From Clonostachys chloroleuca (taxonomy: Eukaryota; Ascomycota; Sordariomycetes; Hypocreales; Bionectriaceae), in contig JBANAY010000003.1 of NCBI GenBank assembly GCA_037952775.1, forward strand, positions 21,824,001 to 21,888,000: a stretch of DNA of 64,000 nt. The letters run 5' to 3'. Every line of letters starts with the position of its first letter. Positions within the stretch are counted from its first letter, which is position 1. Below are positions 46,044 through 56,917 of this stretch, piece by piece. The position numbers and the translations under genes are program-made. The notes beneath the pieces were generated by a model, which was not told the DNA's origin, made no database searches, and saw only the letters and a program-made list of their open reading frames with translations.

Positions 46044-46382
46044 TCAGAGGTCAACAACGTAGCAGCTGTCATTGCGGCCCCCAACGATGTCAGTTACGGC
46101 CGCTGAAAAGAATAGAGTAGTTACGGGTGTGCTAAGAATTATCGGCTCCAAGCAAGCGAATGGGCATAGCGTTTTGCAATCCATGTGGTTACCTGCAGAG
46201 ACCCGCACCTCCATGTTGCTGCTCGGTGTATCCGGAATCATCTCCGGGCTGATTCCGTGTAAGTAAACCCAGCGACCTCCGTTGATTTCTGTGGGCATTT
46301 TGACCAGACCCTCTTCAGTCATCAAGGTCGGAGCTAAACTCCAACTGCCCGATGTAATCTTCTCGTTCCGCACGTAGAGCAT
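46044..46382 (-). CDS. short hypothetical protein
   Basis: Open frame of 112 codons beginning MLYVRNEKITSGSWSLAP, with EGLVKMPTEINGGRWVYLHG and IPDTPSSNMEVRVS looking like real protein. A GGTAACC...TTTTCAG segment inside could be an intron and would shorten it to about 80 residues without breaking the frame. I do not recognise the family. It is divergent from the FAD monooxygenase at 46566 with 183 nt between starts, so the two may share a promoter. It may be a remnant of a larger gene. Confidence 0.4.
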   Translation of the reverse strand: MLYVRNEKITSGSWSLAPTLMTEEGLVKMPTEINGGRWVYLHGISPEMIPDTPSSNMEVRVSAGNHMDCKTLCPFACLEPIILSTPVTTLFFSAAVTDIVGGRNDSCYVVDL

Positions 46383-46565
46383 AGCGTTTCAAAGACGGGT
46401 TGTTTTGATAAAAGAGATCTTCTACTTCTACTTCCACTAAGCGGCGAATGACCTTGATCCACGGTACTAATCAAACCAAATCAAAGGTAAAGACATTGAC
46501 ACTCTAGCATTCCAAAGATCATTGCTGATTGTATTACGAGAGACCCTTTATCCATAAAGTTCGAG

Positions 46566-48317
46566 ATGCAAGAATACGACACCGACGTGCTCGTAGTCGG
46601 TGCTGGCGTCGCTGGCCTGTCCACGGCCATCCTCCTAGCCGAGCAGGGCATCCGTGTCTCAGTAGTTGCCAAACACAACGGGACGGCACCGTCCCCACGC
46701 GCCCATGTCACGAACCAAAGGACAATGGAGGTTTTCCGAGACATGGGCATCGAGGCCGAGGCAAAAGCAGCCGGCTTCTCCCTAGTCGGCGCAGGCAGTC
46801 TTGTCATGGCCACAAGTCTCACTGGCCAGGAGATTATGAGATACAGCTGCTACGGCGGCGGTGACAATCAGCTTACGGACTTTGCCAAGTCAAGTCCGTG
46901 TTCAATGCATAATATCTCACAGTACATGCTCGAGCCAGTGCTGCTCGCGAGAGCTCGGGAGAAGGGTGCAAGCATCAGGTTCTATCACGAGCTGGTCGAT
47001 GTCGAGCAGTCATCTACAGAGGTTGTTGCAAGAATCAGGGAACGGACGAGCCAAGGTGAATACGTGGTCCGCGCGAAATATCTCGTTGGCGCAGATGGAG
47101 CGCGATCAACGGTTGCGACCAAGTCCGGGTTCGGCTTTGAGGGCGAGCCCGGTCTGATGTCCATGACCAGCTCATGGGTGGAAATGGATCTAACCCAGTA
47201 TGTGGCTCATCGCCCTGCCTGCATTTACTGGATGCTGCAGCCAGGTGATGAGTTCTGGGTGGGATCCGGCACCTGCGTGGTCATGAAGCCTTGGACGGAA
47301 TGGGTTGTGAATAGGCAGTACAACGCCGAGGATGGCGAGCCTGATACGTCGGACGAGGCCATCATCGCCCATGCGCGTAATGTGCTTGGCTTGCCAGACT
47401 CTTTACCTATACGGGTGAAGCATAAAGCAAAATGGCAGGTCAATCACGTTGTGGCGACTGAATATCGTCATGGACGCATATTTTTGGCCGGTGATGCGGC
47501 GCATCGTCACCCTCCATCCAGTGGTCTAGGCAGCAACACTTGCGTGCAGGATGCCTTTAATCTCGCCTGGAAGCTGGCCTTGGTTCTCAAGGGGAAAGCT
47601 GACGACAGCCTACTGGATACGTACAGCCAGGAGAGACAGCCCGTTGGGAAGCAAGTTGTGGACCATGCCATTGAGACCTTGCACCAGATGGCCGCTCTCC
47701 CCAAGGCTCTAGGTTTCCAGCGCGACCAGTCGCGCGAGCTTGGCTTTGCCCAGTTAGAGAATCTGTTCTCAGATGCCGAAGGAGCCGAGGAGCGTCGTTT
47801 GTACCTGGAGGAGCAGGTCCAGCTAGGAAACCGTCGTTCCAACGCACTCGGTGTCCAGCTCGGTCAACGCTACCAGGATTCGGGCGCGATCGTGTACGAC
47901 GGAACGCCATTTCCAGCGTATCAGCGTGACCCAGTCCTCTACTATGAGCCCACAACTCACCCTGGCGCTTACGTCCCCCACGCGTGGATAGAATATAACC
48001 AACAGCGGATCTCGGTTCTGGATATTTTCGAGCACGGACAATTCGGACTCGTCGTAGGTATTGGTGGAAAGCCTTGGGAAATTGCTGCTGAGGAGGTCAG
48101 TCGGGACCTTGGTATTAAGCTCCCGGTGCACTATGTAGGGTTACGATGTCCATATGACGATGTATTGTGCGAGTGGAGGCAGAGACGGGAGATTAGTGAC
48201 AGAGGGGCTCTTCTGGTTCGACCTGACCGACACATTGCTCTGCGGTCGCATGACCGTCCAGAGAACCCCACGGAGGTGTTGCGCAATACACTCAAGCGCG
48301 TGCTAGGTATAAAGTAG
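46566..48317 (+). CDS. FAD-dependent aromatic monooxygenase (phenol hydroxylase type)
   Basis: Intronless, 583 residues. The Rossmann GxGxxG is VLVVGAGVAGLSTAILLAEQG at the N-terminus, the DG motif is YLVGADGARSTV, and the GD motif is FLAGDAAHRHPPSSGLGSNT followed by QDAFNLAWKLALVL. The C-terminal thioredoxin-like extension (DIFEHGQFGLVVG, GALLVRPDRHIALRS) is typical of the group containing 2,4-dichlorophenol 6-monooxygenase and phenol 2-monooxygenase. It uses NAD(P)H and O2 to hydroxylate a phenolic ring, usually ortho to an existing hydroxyl. All motifs are intact and codon use is strong. Lying directly before the acyl-CoA dehydrogenase and CoA-transferase genes on the same strand, it could start the pathway. 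The natural substrate cannot be read from the sequence. Confidence 0.92.
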   Translation: MQEYDTDVLVVGAGVAGLSTAILLAEQGIRVSVVAKHNGTAPSPRAHVTNQRTMEVFRDMGIEAEAKAAGFSLVGAGSLVMATSLTGQEIMRYSCYGGGDNQLTDFAKSSPCSMHNISQYMLEPVLLARAREKGASIRFYHELVDVEQSSTEVVARIRERTSQGEYVVRAKYLVGADGARSTVATKSGFGFEGEPGLMSMTSSWVEMDLTQYVAHRPACIYWMLQPGDEFWVGSGTCVVMKPWTEWVVNRQYNAEDGEPDTSDEAIIAHARNVLGLPDSLPIRVKHKAKWQVNHVVATEYRHGRIFLAGDAAHRHPPSSGLGSNTCVQDAFNLAWKLALVLKGKADDSLLDTYSQERQPVGKQVVDHAIETLHQMAALPKALGFQRDQSRELGFAQLENLFSDAEGAEERRLYLEEQVQLGNRRSNALGVQLGQRYQDSGAIVYDGTPFPAYQRDPVLYYEPTTHPGAYVPHAWIEYNQQRISVLDIFEHGQFGLVVGIGGKPWEIAAEEVSRDLGIKLPVHYVGLRCPYDDVLCEWRQRREISDRGALLVRPDRHIALRSHDRPENPTEVLRNTLKRVLGIK

Positions 48318-48578
48318 TTTAATCGAAGTCTTGTGCGTGAGAATAGAGAGCTATGTAGTTGCTTAGTGCCCTGATTCATGGGTTAGGTTTTGACGGAAAC
48401 AACTTCCGATCCGTAGCCGCAAGTTTCCGTAATTTGAATCGAAGAGAGAAGTTGATATCCGGTGTGATGACCTCGTAGGATAATAAATACTCAGCGAGTC
48501 GCTCTCTGCGCCACTGGGTTGTCGAGATAACTCGCCTCACATAGACTACTTCGAGGACTAGGGCAACGAAATCATCCA

Positions 48579-50116
48579 ATGGCTACCTTGTTGTGTCGGC
48601 AGATGCCGCGGCTTATTTCACGCAAGCTTACTTTGCCTAGTCATCAGAAGCTCTCTTCGATGGCGCGCTTCGATTGGGAGGATTCCTTGTCCGTTAAGAA
48701 TGCACTGACCCCCGAAGAGCTGGACATCCAAGAGACCGCCAGGGCATATTGCCAAGAGCGACTTCTTCCCCGTGTTCTCGGTAAGTTGTGCCTGGCTTCT
48801 CTTCAAAATCAAGCTCCGGGATCTGATCTTTTCCGTATTTAGATGCGTACCGCGGCGAAGACTACGACTCCAACATCTTGAAGGAGATGGGGACCTTGGG
48901 GCTTCTCGGTGCAACTATACCCACTCACGGCTGTGCTGGTGTTAGCAGCGTGGCGTCTGGTCTGATCGCCAAGGAAGTCGAGCGAGTCGATTCAGGATAT
49001 CGATCGGGCATGTCTGTGCAGAGCTCACTTGTCATGGGCCCTATTTCTGAACATGGCACAGCGGAGCAAAAGGATCGTTTTCTTCCTCAGCTTCGAGATG
49101 GGACAATGATTGGGTGCTTTGGGCTCACTGAGCCGAACCACGGGTCGGATCCCGGATCCATGGAGACTATTGCCAGAGAGCACCCCACAAAGAAAGGGTA
49201 TTTCTCGTTATCTGGTGCCAAAACCTGGATCACCAACTCCCCCATTGCCGATCTGCTCATTGTTTGGGCCAGGCTGGAGACAACGGGCAAGATCGGAGGC
49301 TTTCTGATAGAGCGAGGAGAATGTCCGCCGGGCACTCTAGAAACTCCCTCCCTCAAGCACAAAAATGGCCTTCGGGCTTCCATAACTGGCATGATCCAGC
49401 TCGACAACTGCCCGGTTCCCGCCGAGAACATGCTTCAAGTGGAGGGCCTCAAAGGGCCTTTCAGCTGCCTCAACTCGGCCCGTTACGGAATCGCATTTGG
49501 CACCATGGGCGCATTGGAAGATTGCATTACCCGCGCTAGGACATACTCGCTTGATAGAAATCAGTTCAAGAAGCCGCTGGCGAGCTATCAGTTGATTCAG
49601 AAGAAACTGGCTGATGCGCTAACGGATGCAGCGTACGGGACATTGGCGGGCATTCACGTTGGAAGACTGAAGGATGATGGAGAAATGGCACCGGAGATGA
49701 TATCTATGATAAAGAGGCAAAATTGCGACAGAGCTCTGGCTGGGGCACGGGCGTAAGTGGACAATTACCTTCTTGCTGGTCTGATCGATGCTAACTAAGT
49801 GCAGGCTTCAAGAGGTCTTTGGAGGGTGAGGCTGACCAAAAGATTAATTCAACGAAAATGAATTAACATATGATTAGGAACGCGGCGTCAGACGAGTATC
49901 ACATTGGTACGATCAATTATCCTGCTTGGCAATGGTTATTCTGGAAAGCTAACACGTTCCAGGCCGCCACGTAGCCAACCTTTTCGTCGTTCAGACGTAT
50001 GAAGGACAATCTGATATCCACTGTGAGTGAAATATAACCACATCAGAAGTATAAGCTAATGGCATCCAGCCTTGATCATAGGTCGCGGCATCACCGGTTT
50101 ACAAGCATTTCATTAG
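48579..50116 (+). CDS. acyl-CoA dehydrogenase, glutaryl-CoA dehydrogenase-like
   Basis: Six exons, 48579-48780, 48843-49752, 49805-49825, 49878-49906, 49963-50022 and 50070-50116, encode 422 residues; exons 3 and 4 are only 21 and 29 nt. The basic, Ser-rich N-terminus (MATLLCRQMPRLISRKLTL) suggests mitochondrial import. The core matches glutaryl-CoA dehydrogenase: FDWEDSL, YRSGMSVQSSLVM, GCFGLTEPNHGSDPGSM, GAKTWITNSPIADL, and the catalytic glutamate in QTYEGQSDIHSLIIGRGITG. Glutaryl-CoA dehydrogenase oxidatively decarboxylates glutaryl-CoA to crotonyl-CoA, passing electrons to ETF. Substitution of a few consensus residues is possible, so a related acyl-CoA substrate is not excluded. Directly upstream of the CoA-transferase gene, same strand. 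Confidence 0.92.
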
Positions 50117-50667
50117 CAGTCCTCCGCCTTTTGGCGGCGCAAGCCACTTCTTCAAAGACTTCTTTTACAGGGCAAGGAATCGATGTAGTGATAAAAAGTG
50201 AGCTCCGAATAGTAACTTCTCCATCGCACAACTCCATCATAGAGCTAGACTATGGAGGCTGAAACAGAAATGTTCACCCAATATTTCATACCATCATCCG
50301 CTTAATTCACCATGTGACACTGCCATCTCCAATACCGTATTTTTACAGTTTCGTCATTAATGGAACCGAAACTATCGCGGAATCTGTGTAGCCGAGTGTT
50401 GCTCAACGGTTCCGCTTACACTGGAATGAAGTCCCGTCACTACCGAGCATTTAATTAGCGCTAACGGGGCTCACGGAAAGCTACTGGAACACTGGAACAT
50501 GGACATGCGCTAACTTTGATCGTGTGCTGAAGGTACTTTGCATGTAGAAACGTTCAAGTCTTGAACATTCTCCGCCAATTTAAAAGTGAGACTTAAATTA
50601 TTCAAGGTTGTTACGCGCATAGGGAAACGCATTGCTCTAGCAGTTGTTATCAAATATTGGGGGAAAA
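50117..50667. other. intergenic promoter region of the CoA-transferase gene
   Basis: No gene supported; it holds the upstream region of the CoA-transferase gene. Confidence 0.55.
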
Positions 50668-52272
50668 ATGACAAGATTCAAATATTCCTCCATAATAAAT
50701 CAGTCTAGACGCTCACTGTCGACGAATTCACGACAACCCGATGGACTTCTCCCATTAGCAGGAATCCGCGTCTTAGATATGACGAGAGTCCTTGCCGGGG
50801 TATGTATACCAAGACGTAGTCCACTATGAAGAAGAAAGCTGATGAGATTACACTAGCCATACTGCACGCAAATTCTTGCCGATTTAGGGTGAATTCATTG
50901 ACTTCTTCCGCATACATCAGATACTTCGTCGTCATTCTCGACTTCCTGCTAACTTGTGCTCGCCGGCTGCAGCGCGGAGGTCATAAAAATCGAGCATCCT
51001 ACCCGAGGAGATGACACCAGGGCTTGGGGGCCGCCATATGCAAAAAGCGCTCGGGTGGGCACGCATGCCCAAGGAGAAAGCGCGTACTTTCTAGCGGTGC
51101 GTGTACCAGCAGCGCAAGAAGAGCAAATTCTTACTGACAGGGACTCAGGTAAACAGGAATAAGCTGTCTGTGGGCCTTTCGTTCAAGGACCCCAGGGGCG
51201 TACAGATCTTGCACAAGCTGGCTTCGGAATGCGATGTGCTGGTTGAAAACTACATCCCCGGCTCCCTCAAGCAGTATGGCCTCGACTTCAAAAGCATACA
51301 CAAGATCAATCCGAGGCTGGTCTACACCAGCATCACTGGGTACGGCCAGACGGGCCCTTACCGTAACCGTGCGGGCTACGATGTCATGGTAGAAGCCGAG
51401 ATGGGATTGATGCACATCACCGGGTCGAGGGACGGGCCACCTGTCAAGGTTGGTGTCGCGGTAACGGACCTGACCACTGGGTTATATGCTACCCATTCAA
51501 TTCTTGCGGCTTTATTTCTGAGACAAAGAACGGGGAAGGGGCAGCACATTGACGTCGCCCTGTCCGACTGTCAAGTTGCCACACTTGCAAATATTGGAAG
51601 CTCAGTTTTGATCAGTGGCGACAAAGATTCTGGAAGGTGGGGGACAGCGCATGGTAAGTTTTTCGACATTCCACGCCTTAGCATCATATAATAAACCTGT
51701 CCCTCGCAGCTTCAATTGTGCCATACCGAGGTTTTCGGACGTTGGACGGAGATCTGATGCTTGGAGGAGGAAACGACCGTCTATTCGGGATACTTTGTGA
51801 ACGGCTAGGGTTTCCCGAGTGGGCCACTGACTCGCGATTTGCTTCAAATAGCAGTCGTGTTGCTAACAGAGCCGTGCTGGAGCCTCTGATTGAGGAAGTG
51901 ACCATGACAAAAACAACAAAGGAGTGGCTTGATATCCTAGAGAATAGCGGCATGGCTTATGCTGCTATTAACGATGTGAAGAGTACGCTGGAACATGAGC
52001 ACGGTACGTTCTTCCTTGTCCCTGAGAGAAGTAAGATTCCAGTGTGTTAATGCAAATAAGTTTTGGCTCGGAACATGGTGACTGAGATTCAGCATGAGAC
52101 TTGTGGACCTATAAAATTGATCAACACACCAGTGAAATTTTCCGAGTCGAGCCCTGGAATCAGAGAGGCACCTCCAACTTTAGGCCGCCATACTGATCAC
52201 GTTTTGGAGCAAATGGTAGGGCTTAATAAGGAAGAGATTGCAGTTCTGAAGGAAGAGGGCGTAGTGGCTTAA
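50668..52272 (+). CDS. CaiB/BaiF (type III) CoA-transferase, SUGCT-like
   Basis: Six exons, 50668-50799, 50857-50888, 50973-51096, 51149-51653, 51710-52003 and 52061-52272, encode 432 residues. The Ser/Arg-rich start ([20 protein letters not shown]) looks like a mitochondrial presequence. Family motifs are [39 protein letters not shown] with the catalytic Asp region, [50 protein letters not shown] and [10 protein letters not shown]. The best-known mitochondrial relative is succinate-hydroxymethylglutarate CoA-transferase, which activates glutarate with succinyl-CoA. Next to a glutaryl-CoA-dehydrogenase-like gene, this suggests a two-step route: glutarate to glutaryl-CoA to crotonyl-CoA. Intact. 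Confidence 0.92.
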
Positions 52273-52466
52273 GATGCTACAGCAATGGTTTGGAATAGTT
52301 GGCCTAGGCCACTTTAGAGGGCTTGCGTAATACAAGTCCATGGAAAAATAAGAGGCGTTTATCTTATGTCTTGGCAAAATATTTGCGACCTTGCTGCGTC
52401 GATATGACATTATACGGGCGTATAAGACGATTCAAATGTACCTGTAATTGGCGAAGCTTTTAAAAT

Positions 52467-53394
52467 TTACTTCTCTAAAGCAGCCCGAATCTCCAACGAA
52501 AGTGCTTCCACGTCAAAATTCGCGATGGAACGATCCGCCCAACCCGCGAGTTGCGTTATGGTGGCTAGAACACTCTTGACACAATCTACGGAATTGCCAA
52601 TGCCGAGTGTTGCCTTGATGTGGCTCCTGGTCTGCCGAGTGGCCCCAAGGGCTGCAATGGCAGATGCGACGATCAAATGTGACTGATTTGGCTGGAATAC
52701 TTCCTCGTTTGCTTTGGAAATGAGATAACCCCAGGTGACTGAAGTCGAGCAAGTGACTGTTTCGAGGCGGTCAGTTCTCAGCAAGGTCTGAGGATCTTGC
52801 GGCTCACGTACAGAGATCAGTGAAGTACTTGTCCATTAGAGTGAAGATATCCGAATTCCCCACGCCGCGGTATATCTTAGCTCGCAGCGCCCGTCCATTC
52901 GCCACGTCGTTTTCGTCAATTGTTGCCTTACGCAGAACATCCGTAGAGGCGTAGGCGGGCCCTTTTCTCTGAACGACACCAATCATGCCGTAACAAGCTG
53001 GAATGCAAGTCGGCATGCCCACATACGGAAAGATGATTGTGATGGCTTCCCTCAGACAGAGAAATATGGCTCTTGAATCTTCAGGACTGGCCTCACTTGT
53101 AATGTCATCAAAGAATCTCCCGACGACGTCGGCGCGACCTAGAGCACAACATGCTGCGGCCTTTTGCGTTCGAATTAGCTCCAGGTAGTGTGACACATCC
53201 TTTGCAGGCCGATGAGAACGACTCACAATGATAGCATGACTAAAACCACCGAGCTCAGGGTGAGAGGCCACCAACTTGGAGTTTAAGGAGATGAAAAGGT
53301 TTTTATCATATGGCCGACTACCAGCTTTGACATTCGCTGACACATACTTTTCGTCCCAATCGGACATAAATGAATCCTTGCTCCAATCAGTCAT
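52467..53394 (-). CDS. carboxymuconolactone decarboxylase-like (AhpD fold) protein
   Basis: Two exons, 53394-52812 and 52756-52467; the 55-nt intron (GTACGT, branch CTGACC, AACAG) joins DL to FTCSTSVTWGY and gives 290 residues. The helical C-terminal half (GYLISKANEEVFQPNQSHLIVASAIAALGATRQTRSHIKATLGIGNS) matches fungal CMD/AhpD-like proteins, which bind or react with lactones, peroxides or unknown partners. The N-terminal half has another helical segment (CLREAITIIFPYVGMPTCIPACYG). No targeting signal. The CxxC of active AhpD is not obvious, so a peroxidase role is unproven. It lies convergent to the CoA-transferase gene with 194 nt between their ends. Confidence 0.8.
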
Positions 53395-53990
53395 ATTGAC
53401 AAGTTGAATGGATGGAAGCGCCCGTGGTGCACTTGAAGCTTGCTTATGTGGCTAAATCGGAAGAAAAAAAAGACAAAAAAAGGAAATAATCATGATCATA
53501 ATAATAATGAAAATACCAAGCGGCTCAAACTCCCATGGCTTTGTGATCTTTGGACAAGTCCTGTTCATCGATCACGGTGCCACCAGTCCCCGGAATTCCC
53601 AGTCGTCCCCGAGCTGCATCGGAACTATGTCCGTCGCAGCTAGTACTTCCATATATGGTGCAAGGAACGACGACTCCACTCGTGGGGATCAGGAAGAGTC
53701 TTCACAATCACCGAACTACTGGTCAATTCATATCTTCAGCCTCGACTTCTAATATAAGCATCAGTCGCAAATGAAGTCTGTCTTTAAAGTGTTGTACCAT
53801 ACTCAAATACGTATCATTTAATACTTATTTGCATGGGTTTTGAACTTTCTACGGCTGTACTGATGCTACGATTCGCGAGCCGTTTATGAAGCTTCTCACA
53901 ATATGCACGAATAAGCACAGAAGTCAACTTTGTGGAGCAATGATATAGAAATAGTGAATCCAACGTTCTATCTGCCTCATGATAGTAATC
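53395..53990. other. intergenic
   Basis: A/G-rich tract at 53460-53520; no supported gene. Confidence 0.55.
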
Positions 53991-54649
53991 TCAGCTATCA
54001 GAGTGGATAAATACCCTATCCTCCGTTGGCTTGAAGGTCTTTTCGTGGGGAGGTTCCCCCACAGGCGTTCCGAATACCAATTGAGCTTTCAATGACCACT
54101 GCGGAGATATGTTCCAGCGGCCAACGATTCTCTGGTCGATTGTAGGGTTGATATGCTGAAGGTTACATCCGAAACCTTCGAGACTCAATGCCGTCCAGAG
54201 ATTGAACGCTACCATCGCATTGTTATGTTCCGAGAAGACCAGAAGGTGCCAGGCAAAACGGGGCTGCCGAGACTGATATTCCCGTATCACGTCCAAGTCT
54301 TCGAACAACAGTATCTGCCAAATCATCAATACGGTTCACGTAGCCCGATAGGATATTCACATACGGTGCCGTATGCTTGCTGGCGCTGGAGCAGCTTTTT
54401 CTCGTACTCCAGGTAGGCAGCTGGCTGTAGTGTAGCTGCGAAGCACTGCCTAGCCAGGTTCCAGAACTCGATATGCTCATCGCGTAGGAGGATGACCAAC
54501 CTAGTGGACTGGCAATTAAAAGAGCTCGGAGTGTGTTTGGCTACCTCGTGAGATATCTCGACAATACGACTGTCGTCGATTGGAGATTCAGATTTTAGTG
54601 AGTAGCAAGTTCGACGGACTTTTATATCCGCTAGGTATCTATCGGCCAT
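53991..54649 (-). CDS. nitroreductase-family protein
   Basis: Exons 54649-54365 and 54314-53991 with a 50-nt intron (GTATGT, TTGGCAG) encode 202 residues, the normal size of fungal HBN1/nitroreductase-like proteins. Opening MADRYLADIKVRRTCYSL gives the FMN-phosphate-binding RRT, followed by HTPSSFNCQSTRLVILL (the family's H-T-P-S-x-F-N-x-Q-S/T-R motif). The second exon supplies LFEDLDVIREYQ and the region FNLWTALSLEGFGCNLQHINP that forms the dimer/active site, ending in LVFGTPVGEPPHEKTF. Members reduce nitro groups, quinones or lipid-signalling substrates with NAD(P)H. The second ATG (54649) was taken because earlier in-frame starts are non-ATG. Intact. Confidence 0.87.
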
Positions 54650-54988
54650 ATTGCTGGTGCGAGCTGAACGCAGTGGAGTAGCTGTAATACCAAAGCGGCA
54701 GATGCTAAGTGAAGCGAAGAGAGGCACTGGGAGCTTTTACAGTGGCCCCCGTGGGTGGTGTACCGTGTCCCGCCTTCACATTGCCGGAGACACCACCGAC
54801 AATCCACGGAATGTAGAGCGTTGAGCCCGGAACAACGAGTCCTCCTCCAGAGATCCGATGTGCTCAAAAGGCTCTCACCGCACGTCCACATATTCATGTC
54901 CAGCAGTAAAAGTATAGGACTCATCAGATATCATTTTTTAAGCTGTAACGTCTTCCTGTCAAGGGCATCCATTGTCCCCTATTTCATC
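54650..54988. other. divergent promoter between nitroreductase and NmrA genes
   Basis: 339 nt separate two divergent starts; no TATA box is obvious. Confidence 0.5.
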
Positions 54989-56228
54989 ATGGCGAGAATC
55001 GTTCTAGTCCTCGGTGCCACCGGCACACAAGGTGAGATAGACTTGCCCTTTCTGGCTTCTTGCCATGCACCGTGGTCTAATGGTCTCAGGCGGATCCATT
55101 GCAAAGCTGCTCCTACAGCATCCCGAACAGTACTTTGTCCATTGCCTGACTCGTAACCCTGATTCGGACAAAGCCAAGGCGCTTGCCGCTCAGGGAGGAG
55201 TCCTGGTCAAGGCCGACTTAACGGTTCCCTCTACCTTGGCAGACGCTTTCCGGGGTGTCTGGGGGGTCTTTGCGGTCACAGACTTCTACGACACGGTACG
55301 TGGGCGGGCAGCAGCTCGACCAGCAGTCTCTTCTAGGATACCATATTGACTTCATGCTTGCAGACAGTTCTTGGCGACCCAATGAGCGAGGAGAAGCAAG
55401 GGCAGCATATCGTGGAAGCTGCGTCCAAGGCTGGAGTAGAGTGCTTCTTATGGAGTACGCTGCCAAGCTCCAGAGAGATTTCTGGAGGGAAATTCATGAC
55501 GCGACTATACGAGGGTACTGAGGCTCTTGACCCCATTTGCGCAACATATGCTGATTTGCAGACCACAGGCAAGCAATCCGTTGATGCAGTGATCCGCTCG
55601 GCTGGTCTCAAGGGTTGCTTCATCCGCACGGGCAATTTCTACGAAAACATGATCCTTCGCAAATACGCTGCCTATGACAAGGAAAGTGATACTATCACTA
55701 TGACACGCCCCATAATTGGGCCAGATGCTGAACGTTTGTGTAACCCCCCTGGCGTCACCTGACGTTTGGAGAATCTAAGGGGCCAACGTGACAATAGTGA
55801 CCACACTTTATGTCGAGAAAGATCTATCAGCGGTCTGCAAAGCCATATTTGATCAATGGGAAACGAAGAAGAGCAGCTTAGACGGGAAATATTTCTTAGC
55901 TTGTGGAGCTCGTGAGACCATGCGAGATATCAATGCAATCATTGAAAAAGGTGCGTGTGGCGACCATATCAAGTAAAGACGAAAGAATAGGCTTCTAACT
56001 TAGGCGGCTTTAGTGTCTGGAAAGAAGGTCGTGTATAGGGTCAAGCCGACCTGTGGGATCGCCGACCGCGACATCATGCTCCAGCTCTACAACGATGTGG
56101 GAATGTATCCCGGCGTCAAGATTCCGTCTTCAGAAGTTGCAGAACTTGGAGTCAAGCTACACACAGCTGAGGACTATGTGCGAGAGAGACTCCTCCCTCA
56201 TCTTGGCCTGCAAGCGACTGGTAGTTAG
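54989..56228 (+). CDS. NmrA-like NAD(P)-binding protein
   Basis: Five exons, 54989-55031, 55090-55295, 55364-55733, 55798-55950 and 56014-56228, encode 328 residues. The N-terminal Rossmann loop is VLVLGATGTQGGSIAKLL (GxxGxxG, across intron 1), followed by LTRNPDS, ADLTVPSTLADAF and VWGVFAVTDF. Atypical SDRs of the NmrA/HSCARG type sense NADPH or reduce small molecules; an active-site Tyr-x-x-x-Lys is not evident, favouring a regulatory or sensor role. Intron 3 uses donor GTTTGT and joins PDAEL to TTLYVEKDL. A pseudo-intron at 55515-55561 has good sites but would break the frame. Divergent from the nitroreductase gene, and followed by the Zn2Cys6 gene. Confidence 0.85.
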
Positions 56229-56917
56229 TCGTAAGCGAGGCCCTGATTGCATTTTTTGTTACATTTGATGCACTGTACCAAATAGAATGCCAAGGTAGCT
56301 AGATACTCAATCATCAGCCCATAAGTGGCCCTGTTTTAGTCGTTGACCGATGATTCTGTCGGAGTGTATGTGTTGCATACTGTTCTTCAACTTGAGTAGA
56401 CTACCCTGTAGACATGCTGGCATGAGGCTGGTAAGTCATGCTAGCGAGGATGGCCGACTGATCAACCGCAATCCCGGAAATTCCGTTGAAATTCCGTGAG
56501 GAGCGGAGCGTGTTGAGACATGACCAAACCATTGCAACCCAAACGGGGGCAAGGGGAGCAATAGTGCCAACCGGCACAGCCGGGGAAGCAGCGTTATCTT
56601 GCCGCTAAACCACAAACATAAAGCGCTAATCTAGAGAAATTGTACATGGCGGAGAAGCTTTGCGGGGTACAGAAGCTGAAGCTGGGGATGTTGCGGAGGT
56701 GGATCAAGCTGAATCTGTTCTAATCTTCCAGTTGATCCGTGAAGAGCGCCTAAATTCTGCTTCACTGTCAGCAAGAAACCCTTGGAAATGGAGTATTAGT
56801 AGCCATATTCAGTGTTGAATTGAGGCTGCCGGCTGCGATAGCGCTTTGATCTGTTGCCCGGCCCTCACCTTGTGATCTTGAACAGCGCAGTTGCCGGAGA
56901 GGGGATCTAAGAACATC
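56229..56917. other. intergenic
   Basis: No supported gene; upstream region of the Zn2Cys6 regulator gene. Confidence 0.55.

Noticed and set aside
55515..55561. Possible 47-nt intron in the NmrA-like gene (GTACTG...TTTGCAG)
   Set aside because: The frame is open through it, and both sides are already in phase; removing 47 nt would break the protein.
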